Below the pieces are notes generated by a model that worked only from the letters and a program-made list of their open reading frames with translations, searched no databases and was not told where the DNA came from. A program made the translations under genes and the position numbers. Of a stretch of DNA of 64,000 bases, positions 25,563-34,386 are shown piece after piece (position 1 is the stretch's first letter; each line of letters begins with the position of its first letter). The stretch covers positions 62,001 through 126,000 of the forward strand of contig CAZYUJ010000002.1 in assembly GCA_964650705.1 (NCBI GenBank), read 5' to 3'. The DNA is from Faeciplasma sp964650705. Lineage in GTDB: Bacteria; Bacillota; Clostridia; Oscillospirales; Ruminococcaceae.

Positions 25563-25593
25563 ATTATACTGATAAAACTTTCGTCATAGAATT
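25563..25593 (+). promoter_or_regulatory. Possible sigma-E promoter of the ylbJ-like gene
   Basis: AATTATA (25563-25569) and CATAGAAT (25586-25593) with 16 bp between them resemble sigma-E elements (ATA-containing -35 and CATACAAT -10). The start would be near 25600, 20 nt before the ATG. ylbJ belongs to the sigma-E regulon in B. subtilis. The match is partial, and the same intergenic space must also drive yqfC in the other direction. Confidence 0.45.
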
Positions 25594-25620
25594 ATTTAAT
25601 AAATTTTAAGGACGAGATAT

Positions 25621-26619
25621 ATGTTTTTGAGATCACTACTAAATACGTTATTGAGCATTCTTTTGCTCGCGCTGGCAGCTATGTGCGTAATCTTCCAAAA
25701 TGAAGTTTCTGCCGAAGTATACGAAGCATTTGTGCGATGCATTACTGATATAATACCGCCGCTGTTTGCGATGTCTGTGATCTCAAGCGTAATAATGAAG
25801 AGCGGCGCGTTAAAAAGATTGCTAAGTCGAGCCAAATTCGATATAGAATCACTCAATGCATTCGTTTTTGGAAACATCGGCGGATATCCCATCGGTGCAA
25901 GGCTATGTTCAGAAATGGTTTCTGAATGCACATATTCAAAAGAATGCGTATCAAACCTTTTTTGTTCTTCATTTAACTGTGGTCCTGCTTTTGCGATTGC
26001 GGTTTCATATGCTATATACGGAAACGCAGTATGCGGTTTAGCGGCATATTTATCGATTCTTCTTTCAAATCTGATCTTATATATAATATACATAGCGAAA
26101 AATAGGTCATCAAAACAGTGTGATGATAATTATTGCTTCAATACGTCCACAGTTGTTGAGAGCGTAATAAACAGCGCACATTCAATGATAAATATAACTG
26201 CGATGATCTGTGCTTTCTCGGTTGTTACAGCGCTTTTAAAATGCCTATTTCCGAGCTTATTTACATCAACAATTCAAGCGATATTTGAGATCTCGAAAAT
26301 ATGCGATCTTCAGTATCCGTCTTTGTGGGTAGTAACATCTCTTTTGTCATTCGGCGGTCTGTGTGTTCAGACGCAGGTCTTGTCGATTGCGTCGTCAAAA
26401 TACAATCTTAAGACATTTTATATATCACGATTAGTTCAGATTCCGACTGCGGCTCTTATTTCGCTGATCGCTGACCGCGCCTTCTCGCTCACCGAGAGCA
26501 TATCAGTCAGCACGAATACAGTTTCATTTTCACAATCAAACAGCATCGTCCCCTTTATTTGTGTAATATTTATGCTTATAATCGCCTTGAACACAAAAAG
26601 AAAACAGCGTATGAGCTGA
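25621..26619 (+). CDS. ylbJ: Sporulation integral membrane protein YlbJ-like (nucleoside-recognition fold)
   Basis: 332 residues with about eight hydrophobic segments. Two inverted-like blocks carry family marks: NIGGYPIGARLCSEM...NLFCSSFNCGPAFAI in the first half and a Gly-Leu-rich SFGGLCVQTQVLSI in the second, as in YlbJ and related SpoIIM/Gate proteins. YlbJ is required for heat-resistant spores in B. subtilis; its cargo is unknown. The gene diverges from yqfC-yqfD, another sigma-E unit. Its last codons form the 5' arm of the terminator hairpin. Confidence 0.82.
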   Translation: MFLRSLLNTLLSILLLALAAMCVIFQNEVSAEVYEAFVRCITDIIPPLFAMSVISSVIMKSGALKRLLSRAKFDIESLNAFVFGNIGGYPIGARLCSEMVSECTYSKECVSNLFCSSFNCGPAFAIAVSYAIYGNAVCGLAAYLSILLSNLILYIIYIAKNRSSKQCDDNYCFNTSTVVESVINSAHSMINITAMICAFSVVTALLKCLFPSLFTSTIQAIFEISKICDLQYPSLWVVTSLLSFGGLCVQTQVLSIASSKYNLKTFYISRLVQIPTAALISLIADRAFSLTESISVSTNTVSFSQSNSIVPFICVIFMLIIALNTKRKQRMS

Positions 26620-26631
26620 TCATACGCTGTT
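26603..26631. terminator. Terminator hairpin between the ylbJ-like gene and gatB
   Basis: A 12 bp perfect stem, AACAGCGTATGA (26603-26614) with TCATACGCTGTT (26620-26631), and a 5 nt loop that spans the ylbJ stop codon. The A-rich left flank gives TTTTCTTTTT after the hairpin on the - strand, so it is a standard terminator for the gat operon; on the + strand the tail is weaker. Confidence 0.85.
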
Positions 26632-26636
26632 AAATA

Positions 26637-28073
26637 TTACTTAGTTAATTTGTTAAGGATGATATCCTTCATAATTCCCGGATTCGCCTTGCCCTTTGAA
26701 GCCTTCATGCACTGTCCGACAAGATATCCCAATGCATTTGTTTTTCCGTTATTATAGTCATTAACTGACTTTTCATTAGCAGCCAAAACCTCATCAGCGA
26801 TAGCTTCGAGTGCGGAAATATCAGATACCTGAGAAAGCGCTTTTTCCTCAATAATAGCATCAATATCCTTATCCTCGGTCAAGATGACATCGAAAACAGT
26901 CTTACCTGCTGCTGTTGAGATCTTTCCGTCGCTAATGTAATTAACGATAGTTACAAGCTTCTCGGGAGTGAGCTTGGTGTCTTCTATGGCTTTGCCCTCA
27001 TTCATGAACTTTGAGATCTCACCCAAGATCCAGTTTGATAACAGCTTAGGAGCTTTGCATCCGATACCCATACATTTGTCAAAGAACTGTGACTTTTCGG
27101 GAACATCGACTATCATAGTAGCATCATAATGAGAGATACCGTAATCATTAACATATCTCATTATCTTTGCGTTTGGAAGCTCGGGCAAAGTTTCCTTGAG
27201 ATACTGAACCTTTTCCTCGGGAACAACTATCGTCAAAAGATCGGGTTCGGGGAAATATCTATAGTCCTGAGCATCTTCTTTAGATCTCATAGAAACGCTT
27301 TCTCCCTTTGCGTCGTCCCAACGTCTTGTTTCCTGAACAACTGTACCGCCTGCCTCAAGCAAAGCAATCTGTCGATTAGCTTCATAGTCAATGCCTCTTA
27401 CAGCAGCCGAGAAGCTGTTAACGTTCTTCATCTCACATCTGGTGCCAAAAGGTTCGCCCGGCTTGTGAACAGAAACGTTAACGTCGCATCTGATAGATCC
27501 TTCCTGCATCTTACAGTCAGATATATCAATATATCTAAGTATAGAGCGAATAGTTTCAAGATATGCTTTCGCTTCATCCGATCCTCTTAAGTCGGGTTTT
27601 GAAACGATTTCAATGAGCGGAACACCGCAACGGTTAAAGTCGACCAACGAGCCGTCAAACTTATCAGAGTGCAAAAGCTTGCCTGCGTCTTCCTCAATGT
27701 GAATACGCTCGATGCCAATGCGCTTGACCTCATCGCCAATGATAACATCCAAATAACCGTCGTGGCAAAGAGGAATGTCAGCCTGTGAGATCTGATAAGA
27801 TTTAGGAAGGTCGGGATAGAAATAGTTCTTTCTATCCTGCTTGCAGATGCGGTTGATGCCGCAATTCAAAGCGTGACCCATCATGATCGCATATTCAACT
27901 ACCTTTTCGTTCAAGGTCGGCAACGTGCCGGGCATACCCAAGCAAATCGGGCAAACCTGAGTATTGACCTCTAATCCGAAGGAGTTTTTACAGTTGCAAT
28001 ATATCTTAGTTTTAGTGTTGAGCTCGGCATGTACTTCAAGACCGACAACAACTTCATAACCTTTAATCATCAT
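26637..28073 (-). CDS. gatB: Aspartyl/glutamyl-tRNA amidotransferase subunit B
   Basis: 478 residues, full length. Conserved blocks include VGLEVHAELNTKTKIYC, QVCPICLGMPGTLPTLN, RKNYFYPDLPKSYQISQ, HIEEDAGKLLH, DFNRCGVPLIEIVS, MQEGSIRCDVNVS and a C-terminal YqeY-like tRNA-binding helical domain. It phosphorylates the mischarged tRNA-bound acid before amidation. It ends a ligA-gatC-gatA-gatB run and is followed by a terminator. Presence of GatCAB implies indirect charging of tRNA-Gln and/or tRNA-Asn. Confidence 0.97.
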   Translation of the reverse strand: MMIKGYEVVVGLEVHAELNTKTKIYCNCKNSFGLEVNTQVCPICLGMPGTLPTLNEKVVEYAIMMGHALNCGINRICKQDRKNYFYPDLPKSYQISQADIPLCHDGYLDVIIGDEVKRIGIERIHIEEDAGKLLHSDKFDGSLVDFNRCGVPLIEIVSKPDLRGSDEAKAYLETIRSILRYIDISDCKMQEGSIRCDVNVSVHKPGEPFGTRCEMKNVNSFSAAVRGIDYEANRQIALLEAGGTVVQETRRWDDAKGESVSMRSKEDAQDYRYFPEPDLLTIVVPEEKVQYLKETLPELPNAKIMRYVNDYGISHYDATMIVDVPEKSQFFDKCMGIGCKAPKLLSNWILGEISKFMNEGKAIEDTKLTPEKLVTIVNYISDGKISTAAGKTVFDVILTEDKDIDAIIEEKALSQVSDISALEAIADEVLAANEKSVNDYNNGKTNALGYLVGQCMKASKGKANPGIMKDIILNKLTK

Positions 28074-28099
28074 AATTGTCTCTTCCTTTCCGATAAAGC

Positions 28100-29557
28100 T
28101 TAAAGAGTCGGCATCTTGAACTTGCCAAAGATATTTTCGTGGGCATAAGCTGTGTTCAAAATAGTTTGCTCATCAAACTTCTTGCCGATAACCTGTAGAC
28201 CGTAAGGAAGTCCGCCCTTCGAGAATCCACAGGGAACGCTGACAGCAGGAAGCCCCGCGATGTTAACGGTTACTGTGCATATATCAGAAGCGTACATAGA
28301 CAAAGGATCGCTTGCTCTTTCGCCGATCTTGAATGCTTCGAACGGAGAAGTAGGAGTTATGATAACGTCAACGTCTTTATAAGCTTCGTTAAATTCGGAA
28401 AGAATTCTCTTTTGTAAAAGCTTCGCCTTTTTATAATAAGCATCATAATAACCTGAGCTTAGAACGAAAGTTCCAAGCATGATTCTGCGCTTGACTTCTC
28501 TTCCGAATCCTTCGCTTCTCGTCTTTTCATACATATCTACCAAGCCGTCACAGTCAGCAGCTCTGTAACCGTATTTAACACCGTCATATCTTGCGAGGTT
28601 AGATGAAGCTTCGGCGCAAGCGATAACATAATATGCAGAGAGCGCATAGTCTGTAGAGCCCAAAGATATCTCCTTGATAACTGCGCCCTTTTTCTCAAGC
28701 TCCTTAACGCTGTTCATGACAGCAGACTTAACCTCAGCGTTAACACCTTCACCAAAGTATTCTTTAGGAATACCGATCTTAAGACCGCTGACATTGTCAT
28801 TCAAACCATCATAAAGCGATGCATATGATCTGTTAGCACTTGTAGCATCCATCTTATCATAGCCGCAAATAGCATCCTGTAAAAGAGCCACGTCCTTAAC
28901 GCACTTGCCGAAAGGACCGATCTGATCAAGAGAGGATGCAAAAGCGACAAGGCCATATCTTGAAACGCTGCCATATGTAGGCTTAAGACCGACAATACCG
29001 CAAAGCGAAGCAGGCTGACGGATAGATCCACCCGTATCAGAGCCCAAGGAAACTATAGCCTCACCGGCAGCAACTGCCGCAGCAGAACCTCCCGAAGAAC
29101 CGCCGGGAACACAATCAGTATTAAAGGGATTCTTTGTTGCTTTGAAGTGAGAGTTCTCAGTTGATGAGCCCATTGCAAACTCATCCATATTAAGCTTGCC
29201 GGTCACTACAACGCCTTCGTTCTCAAGCTTGTCAACGACGGTAGCGTTAAAAACCGGCTTATAACTTTCAAGCATTTTTGAAGCACATGTCGTAGGAATT
29301 CCCTTTGTTGAGATATTGTCTTTTATACCGATAGGAATACCGGCGAGTCTTCCCAAAGCTTCGCCGCTCGCAATTCTTTCATCGATCTCAGCTGCTTTTT
29401 TGAGAGCCTCTTCTTTATTTGTGTAAAGATATGCATCAACCTTGTTTTCCACAGCATCAATTCTCGAGAAAACGGACTCTGTAATTTCTTTTGAGGAAAC
29501 CTTCTTCTCTTTGAGCATAGAGCTGAGCTCATATGCATTTAATTCATATAAATTCAT
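28100..29557 (-). CDS. gatA: Aspartyl/glutamyl-tRNA amidotransferase subunit A
   Basis: 485 residues, an amidase-signature enzyme. The Ser-cis-Ser-Lys triad is visible: Lys in GIPIGIKDNI, cis-Ser in PGGSSGGSAAAVA and nucleophile in SDTGGSIRQPAS. It releases ammonia from glutamine and feeds it through a tunnel to GatB. Shine-Dalgarno GGAGGA precedes the ATG. Lies between gatC and gatB. Confidence 0.97.
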   Translation of the reverse strand: MNLYELNAYELSSMLKEKKVSSKEITESVFSRIDAVENKVDAYLYTNKEEALKKAAEIDERIASGEALGRLAGIPIGIKDNISTKGIPTTCASKMLESYKPVFNATVVDKLENEGVVVTGKLNMDEFAMGSSTENSHFKATKNPFNTDCVPGGSSGGSAAAVAAGEAIVSLGSDTGGSIRQPASLCGIVGLKPTYGSVSRYGLVAFASSLDQIGPFGKCVKDVALLQDAICGYDKMDATSANRSYASLYDGLNDNVSGLKIGIPKEYFGEGVNAEVKSAVMNSVKELEKKGAVIKEISLGSTDYALSAYYVIACAEASSNLARYDGVKYGYRAADCDGLVDMYEKTRSEGFGREVKRRIMLGTFVLSSGYYDAYYKKAKLLQKRILSEFNEAYKDVDVIITPTSPFEAFKIGERASDPLSMYASDICTVTVNIAGLPAVSVPCGFSKGGLPYGLQVIGKKFDEQTILNTAYAHENIFGKFKMPTL

Positions 29558-29574
29558 CGCATCTATCCTCCGAA

Positions 29575-29844
29575 TTACTCAACAGTTTTGGGCACAACAA
29601 CGCAACCTGCTACGACCTTTGGAGCGTTAGAAAGCATCACATCACGTGAAATTTTGCTATCTGCAAGCTCATCAGCGCGCAGAGTCATAACGTTATCAGT
29701 ATCAATAGCAAGCTCATCCGATATATCGGGCATACGCTCAACCATAGCAATCATGTTCGTCATTTCTTTTTCATAGCTCCCAGCTTCACTCTCGTCTATT
29801 TTCAAGCGAGAAAGCTTAGCTATATGCTTAATATCAATCTGCAT
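29575..29844 (-). CDS. gatC: Aspartyl/glutamyl-tRNA amidotransferase subunit C
   Basis: 89 residues, helical N-terminus (IDIKHIAKLSRLKIDESEAGSYEKEMTNMIAMVERM) matching the GatC hallmark, then an extended tail that belts GatA and GatB. The tail contains the common R-x-D-E motif (TLRADEL). Starts 6 bp after the ligA stop. Confidence 0.93.
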   Translation of the reverse strand: MQIDIKHIAKLSRLKIDESEAGSYEKEMTNMIAMVERMPDISDELAIDTDNVMTLRADELADSKISRDVMLSNAPKVVAGCVVVPKTVE

Positions 29845-29850
29845 GTCAAA

Positions 29851-31845
29851 TTATCCTTCCGTTGTGTTGATATATGCTAAAAATGCATTTTCGTCTATAA
29901 TTTCAATTCCTAAGTCTTTCGCCTTCGTGAGCTTTGATCCCGCGTCCTCACCTGCTAAAACATAGTCAGTCTTCTTAGATACGCTTGAGGAGACCTTTCC
30001 GCCGTTACTCTCAATAAGAGCTTTAGCTTCATCACGCTTAAGTGTCGGAAGCGTCCCTGTAAGAACGAACACTTTACCGATAAGCTTATCAGATCTTGAT
30101 ACCTTCTCATATGAGGTATTAACGCCTGATCGCTCGAGCTCCTTGATGAGCGAAAGCATATGCTCTTCGTGTAAATAATCGACCAGATCCTTAGCCATTA
30201 CGTCGCCGAAGCCATCTATACTTTGAATATCTTCGTATCCGGCATTCAAAATATTATCAAGATCGCCAAACTTATCACACAAAAGTCTAGCTGATGCTTG
30301 TCCGATATTCTTGATGCCTAGGCCGCACAAAAGTCTGTCCAAAGAATTGGATTTCGATTTCTCAATTGCCAAAATAAGCTTTGTTGCTGACTTTTCCTTA
30401 AAGCCGTCAAGTGTTAAAACATCATCTACCGTAAGCTTATAAATATCAGAAATAGAAGATATCAAGTTGCTTTGATACAAAGCCTCCGCAACTGCGGGCC
30501 CAAAACCGTCGATGTTCATTGCAGGTTTTGATGCAAAGTATATAATACTTCTCAAGACCTGTGCCGGGCATGTGGGATTGGGACATCTAAGAGCACTTTC
30601 GCCGTCTGCTCTAACGGCCTTGGTTCCACAAACCGGGCAAACCTCAGGCAAGGAATAATTCGACGATTCCGAGGAATTCTTTTGCGCCACACCCAAAACT
30701 TCGGGAATAATGTCCCCCGCTTTTCTTACGACTATATCATCACCGATCGAGATTCCTCGCTCGTTAATGAAATCTTGATTGTGAAGAGTAGCTCTTGATA
30801 CGCTCGTTCCTGCAAGTAAAACAGGTTCAAACACAGCTACGGGAGTTATAACACCCGTTCTGCCGACATTGACCTCAATATCAATTAAGCGAGTGACTTT
30901 TTCTTCAGGCGGGAATTTATATGCCACCGCCCATTTAGGCACCTTCGAAGTATAACCTATTTGCTCACGAAGTGCAATATCATCGAGCTTGATTACTACA
31001 CCGTCGATATCGTATGGAAGATCATATCTGTCTTTGCCGAAACTCTCGATACAGCTTATGATCTCATCAAAGCTTGACACAAGTGTATACTTAGGAATGA
31101 CCTTGAATCCAAGCTTTGCAAGCTTGTCCAATGATTCTTTGTGAGAATTAAACTTAAATCCGTCAGCCTGTTGAACATTAAAAACAAATATATCAAGTCT
31201 TCGCTTCGCGGCGATTTTAGGATCCTTTTGTCTTAACGACCCCGCTGCTGCATTTCTCGGGTTTTTGAACGGTTGATCACCCAAAAGCTCCATTTCATGA
31301 GCGATGTCATAAAATACGTCTTTGGGCATGTAAACCTCGCCTCTGACTTCAAGCAAAGGAATGCTTGGGTATATGGAAAGCGGTACGGAACCGATAGTTT
31401 TGATATTTGAGGTTACATCCTCACCGACAAATCCATCTCCTCGCGTTGAACCGCAGGTCAAGTTTCCGTTACGATATTCCAAAGATACGCTTAATCCGTC
31501 GATCTTCGGTTCAACGGTAAATAGCGGATATTCTATTTCATTCTTGATTCGATTAACAAAATCTTTGATCTGTTCATAGGAAAAAACGTCCTGAAGGCTA
31601 CCCATCTGAACAGTATGAGTGACCTTTGCAAATCCCGAAACAGGCGCTCCACCAACCCGTTGTGAAGGTGATGATTCGCTCATCAGATCGGGATATTTCT
31701 CTTCCAGATCTCGAAGCTCGCGCATCAATGTGTCATATTCATAGTCCTCGATCTCAGGACTGTCTTCAATGTAATATTTGCGGTTGTGATAATTCAAAAG
31801 ATCTGTCAACTCAGTAATCCGCTTCTTAGCAAAATCTTTGTCCAT
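29851..31845 (-). CDS. ligA: NAD-dependent DNA ligase
   Basis: 664 residues, standard. Domain Ia is followed by the adenylation site EPKIDGLSVSLEYRNG (active Lys in KIDG), then the OB domain (GRTGVITPVAVFEPV), a Cys4 zinc finger (CPVCG...CPNPTCPAQ), helix-hairpin-helix repeats (NIDGFGPAVAEALYQSNL, CGLGIKNIGQASA) and a C-terminal BRCT domain (GKVFVLTGTLPTLKRDEAKALIESNGGKV). It seals nicks in replication and repair. It heads the gat genes, a common clostridial order. Confidence 0.97.
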   Translation of the reverse strand: MDKDFAKKRITELTDLLNYHNRKYYIEDSPEIEDYEYDTLMRELRDLEEKYPDLMSESSPSQRVGGAPVSGFAKVTHTVQMGSLQDVFSYEQIKDFVNRIKNEIEYPLFTVEPKIDGLSVSLEYRNGNLTCGSTRGDGFVGEDVTSNIKTIGSVPLSIYPSIPLLEVRGEVYMPKDVFYDIAHEMELLGDQPFKNPRNAAAGSLRQKDPKIAAKRRLDIFVFNVQQADGFKFNSHKESLDKLAKLGFKVIPKYTLVSSFDEIISCIESFGKDRYDLPYDIDGVVIKLDDIALREQIGYTSKVPKWAVAYKFPPEEKVTRLIDIEVNVGRTGVITPVAVFEPVLLAGTSVSRATLHNQDFINERGISIGDDIVVRKAGDIIPEVLGVAQKNSSESSNYSLPEVCPVCGTKAVRADGESALRCPNPTCPAQVLRSIIYFASKPAMNIDGFGPAVAEALYQSNLISSISDIYKLTVDDVLTLDGFKEKSATKLILAIEKSKSNSLDRLLCGLGIKNIGQASARLLCDKFGDLDNILNAGYEDIQSIDGFGDVMAKDLVDYLHEEHMLSLIKELERSGVNTSYEKVSRSDKLIGKVFVLTGTLPTLKRDEAKALIESNGGKVSSSVSKKTDYVLAGEDAGSKLTKAKDLGIEIIDENAFLAYINTTEG

Positions 31846-31868
31846 AATATCACAACCTTTCTTATAGT

Positions 31869-32504
31869 TTATTTCAAGTCGACATATCCGGATGGAATAT
31901 TGCCGACAATAATTGTCTGAGCTAAAACAAATTCTTGTGTGAAGGAAAATTCACTCTTTTCGGGCGGAAGATAAATCTGCCCATAAGCACAGATGACAAG
32001 CCTTATCTCGTGCTTAGTTTGATTGATTCCGACAGATTCAAATGTTGAAATAAGATTGATTTCAGGTACGGATGCTTGAGCTATCTTGATTCTGATATTC
32101 GGCCCCCTGCCGGATGCATTCAGATCACCAAGCAAGCTGCCAAAAGGTATCTTCACCTTAGTATTCCCAAGATTTTTGAGCTTATCAAGCAAAATCTCGT
32201 TACATTTGATCTTCAGTTTATTGACAGCTGAATAATCATATTCAACTGATGTTACATATCCATCATCATTATATTTTAGCGACACAAACGAATCATAGTT
32301 ATATTCGTTTTCGCCAAGCGCTTGATACACAGAGCTATTAATTATAGACGAAATATTTTGTCTTCCAACCTGTATTGCAAGCTCTGATATCACAGGCCTT
32401 AGCGATAGGTTGACTGTAATTGACAAAAATATCAACACACAGATAAGTGCACATATCGCGAAAAACTGCCGATTATCTCTTGTTCTATTTCTGTATCTAC
32501 GCAA
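31869..32504 (-). CDS. yunB: Sporulation protein YunB
   Basis: 211 residues from TTG 32504. An ATG at 32534 is in frame, but the near-perfect Shine-Dalgarno GGAGGGTGAT (32517-32508) lies downstream of it and points to the TTG. One N-terminal transmembrane helix (ICALICVLIFLSITVNL) is followed by the YunB domain with the hallmark VKIPFGSLLGDLNASGRGPNIRIKI and FESVGINQTKHEIRLVI. In B. subtilis yunB is sigma-E controlled and needed for proper spores; biochemical role unknown. Confidence 0.9.
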   Translation of the reverse strand: MRRYRNRTRDNRQFFAICALICVLIFLSITVNLSLRPVISELAIQVGRQNISSIINSSVYQALGENEYNYDSFVSLKYNDDGYVTSVEYDYSAVNKLKIKCNEILLDKLKNLGNTKVKIPFGSLLGDLNASGRGPNIRIKIAQASVPEINLISTFESVGINQTKHEIRLVICAYGQIYLPPEKSEFSFTQEFVLAQTIIVGNIPSGYVDLK

Positions 32505-32519
32505 TATATCACCCTCCGA

Positions 32520-32550
32520 CTTCTGATAGGACATTTTATGCTATCAGAAG
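32520..32550 (-). terminator. Hairpin between tktC and yunB
   Basis: A 10 bp perfect inverted repeat, CTTCTGATAG (32520-32529) and CTATCAGAAG (32541-32550), with an 11 nt loop, 28 bp after the transketolase stop and just before the yunB Shine-Dalgarno. No T-run follows. It could be a weak terminator or a structure in the yunB leader. Confidence 0.4.
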
Positions 32551-32577
32551 CCGAAAAGTGAACAGTTTAGCAATATA

Positions 32578-33522
32578 TTATTTGTTTAATGCTTCCTTAA
32601 CAGTCTTTACAACGTTTTCAGCGCAAAGACCGAATTCCTTAAGGAGATCAACCGCAGGACCGGAATGACCGAATACATCGTTAACACCGATCTTTACAAC
32701 CTTACAAGGGCACTTAGCAGCAACGACATCACAAACAGCAGATCCAAGACCGCCGATAACGGAATGCTCTTCAGCGGTTACGATGATACCTGTTTCGCTT
32801 GCAGCCTTGACGATAATTTCTTCGTCCAAGGGCTTGATAGTATGGATGTTGATGACTCTTGCGTTGATGCCGTCTTCCTTGAGGGTTTCAGCAGCCTTGA
32901 TAGCCTCGTAAACCATAAGACCTGTTGCAACGATAGTTACATCGCTGCCTTCAGTAAGCTGAACGCCCTTGCCGAGCTCGAACTTATAGGTTTCCTTGTC
33001 GTTGAAAACGGGAGTTGCAAGTCTTCCGAAACGCAAGTAGCAAGGTCCGTCATGCAAGATAGCGGCTTCAACAGCAGCTCTTGCTTCAACGTCATCAGCA
33101 GGATTGATAATTGTCATGCCGGGGATAGTTCTCATCAAAGCGATGTCTTCGTTGCACTGGTGAGTAGCACCGTCTTCACCGACGGAGATACCGGCATGGG
33201 TAGCACCGATCTTCACGTTAAGGCGAGGATAACCGATCGAGTTTCTAACGATCTCAAAAGCTCTTCCTGCAGCAAACATTGCAAACGAGGAAGCGAAAGG
33301 AATCTTTCCGGTAGAAGCCAAACCGGCAGCGATGCCCATCATGTTAGCTTCAGCGATTCCGCAATCAATGTGTCTTTCGGGGAATGCCTTTTTGAATACG
33401 CCTGTTTTGGTAGCAGCAGCAAGGTCAGCGTCCAAAACATAGAGATTTTCATACTTTGCGCCAAGCTCAGCCAAAGCTTCGCCATAGCTTTCTCTTGTAG
33501 CCTTTTTAATCATATCAGCCAT
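32578..33522 (-). CDS. Transketolase, C-terminal subunit
   Basis: 314 residues from ATG 33522; the longer in-frame reading lies inside the upstream gene. Contains the pyrimidine-binding domain (HIDCGIAEANMMGIAAGLASTGKIPF, with the catalytic Glu in the IAEANM block) and the transketolase C-terminal domain (NIHTIKPLDEEIIVKAA, GHSGPAVDLLKEFGL). Together with the N-terminal subunit it forms one split transketolase of the non-oxidative pentose phosphate pathway. It starts 2 bp after the stop of its partner with GGAGGG overlapping that stop. Confidence 0.95.
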   Translation of the reverse strand: MADMIKKATRESYGEALAELGAKYENLYVLDADLAAATKTGVFKKAFPERHIDCGIAEANMMGIAAGLASTGKIPFASSFAMFAAGRAFEIVRNSIGYPRLNVKIGATHAGISVGEDGATHQCNEDIALMRTIPGMTIINPADDVEARAAVEAAILHDGPCYLRFGRLATPVFNDKETYKFELGKGVQLTEGSDVTIVATGLMVYEAIKAAETLKEDGINARVINIHTIKPLDEEIIVKAASETGIIVTAEEHSVIGGLGSAVCDVVAAKCPCKVVKIGVNDVFGHSGPAVDLLKEFGLCAENVVKTVKEALNK

Positions 33523-33524
33523 AA

Positions 33525-34367
33525 TTAACCCTCCAATTCTGCAAGCTGAGCTTTGAGCTCTTCCATTGCAGCAGCGTACTGATCTGCATTGGGAGCTGTG
33601 CCGTGCCAAGAAACTTGATTTTCCATGAAGGAAACGCCCTTGCCCTTAACGCTGGTCTGAATGATAGCAACGGGCTGACCGGAAACAGTTTCAGCTTCAT
33701 TAAATGCAGCTTCAATACTGTCAAAGTCATGAGCATCCATTGTGATCACATGCCAACCGAAAGCAGCGAACTTATCAGTAATGGGATAAGGTGAGCAAAC
33801 GTCGCTGACCTTACCGTCGATCTGAAGACCGTTGTTATCGACGATAGCAACCAAATTATCAAGCTTGTAATGAGCAGCAAACATTGCAGCCTCCCAAACC
33901 TGACCTTCTTCAATTTCACCGTCGCCAAGGATCGTATAAACCTTGTAAGTATCGTTGGTGAGCTTAGCAGAGAGCGCCATACCGCAAGCAGCAGAAATGC
34001 CCTGACCCAAAGAACCTGTTGACATATCAACACCGGGAATGTACTTCATATCGGGGTGACCCTGCAATCTTGCACCAATGTGACGAAGAGTTTTAAGCTC
34101 CTCAACATCGAAGAAACCGCGGTTTGCCAATACAGAATACAAACCGGGAGCAGTATGTCCCTTAGAAAGAACAAGTCTGTCTCTTTCAGCAAGCTTGGGA
34201 TTCTCGGGATATACGTTCATCTTTGCGAAGTAAAGATAAGTCAATACATCAGCAATAGACAAAGAACCTCCGGGGTGACCGCTCTTCGCGTTGAAAACAC
34301 CCTCGATAATGCCCATTCTTACCTTGCAGGCAGTCGCTTTTAACTGCTTCTTCAGTAATTCATCCAT
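33525..34367 (-). CDS. Transketolase, N-terminal subunit
   Basis: 280 residues from ATG 34367, chosen for the GGAGGT upstream; a TTG 15 bp earlier overlaps that signal. The thiamine diphosphate domain has GHPGGSLS, GSLGQGIS and the GDGEIEEGQVWEAAMFA...NLVAIVDNN motif. The split form, as two adjacent genes, is common in Firmicutes and archaea. Directly downstream of the HAD hydrolase gene. Confidence 0.95.
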   Translation of the reverse strand: MDELLKKQLKATACKVRMGIIEGVFNAKSGHPGGSLSIADVLTYLYFAKMNVYPENPKLAERDRLVLSKGHTAPGLYSVLANRGFFDVEELKTLRHIGARLQGHPDMKYIPGVDMSTGSLGQGISAACGMALSAKLTNDTYKVYTILGDGEIEEGQVWEAAMFAAHYKLDNLVAIVDNNGLQIDGKVSDVCSPYPITDKFAAFGWHVITMDAHDFDSIEAAFNEAETVSGQPVAIIQTSVKGKGVSFMENQVSWHGTAPNADQYAAAMEELKAQLAELEG

Positions 34368-34386
34368 AGTTTTAACCTCCAAATAA

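Noticed and set aside
32665..33528. 287-residue open frame on + antisense to the transketolase C-terminal subunit
   Set aside because: It is the complement of a well-conserved enzyme gene, has no ribosome site and no recognisable family; the low frequency of stops reflects codon bias of the true gene.
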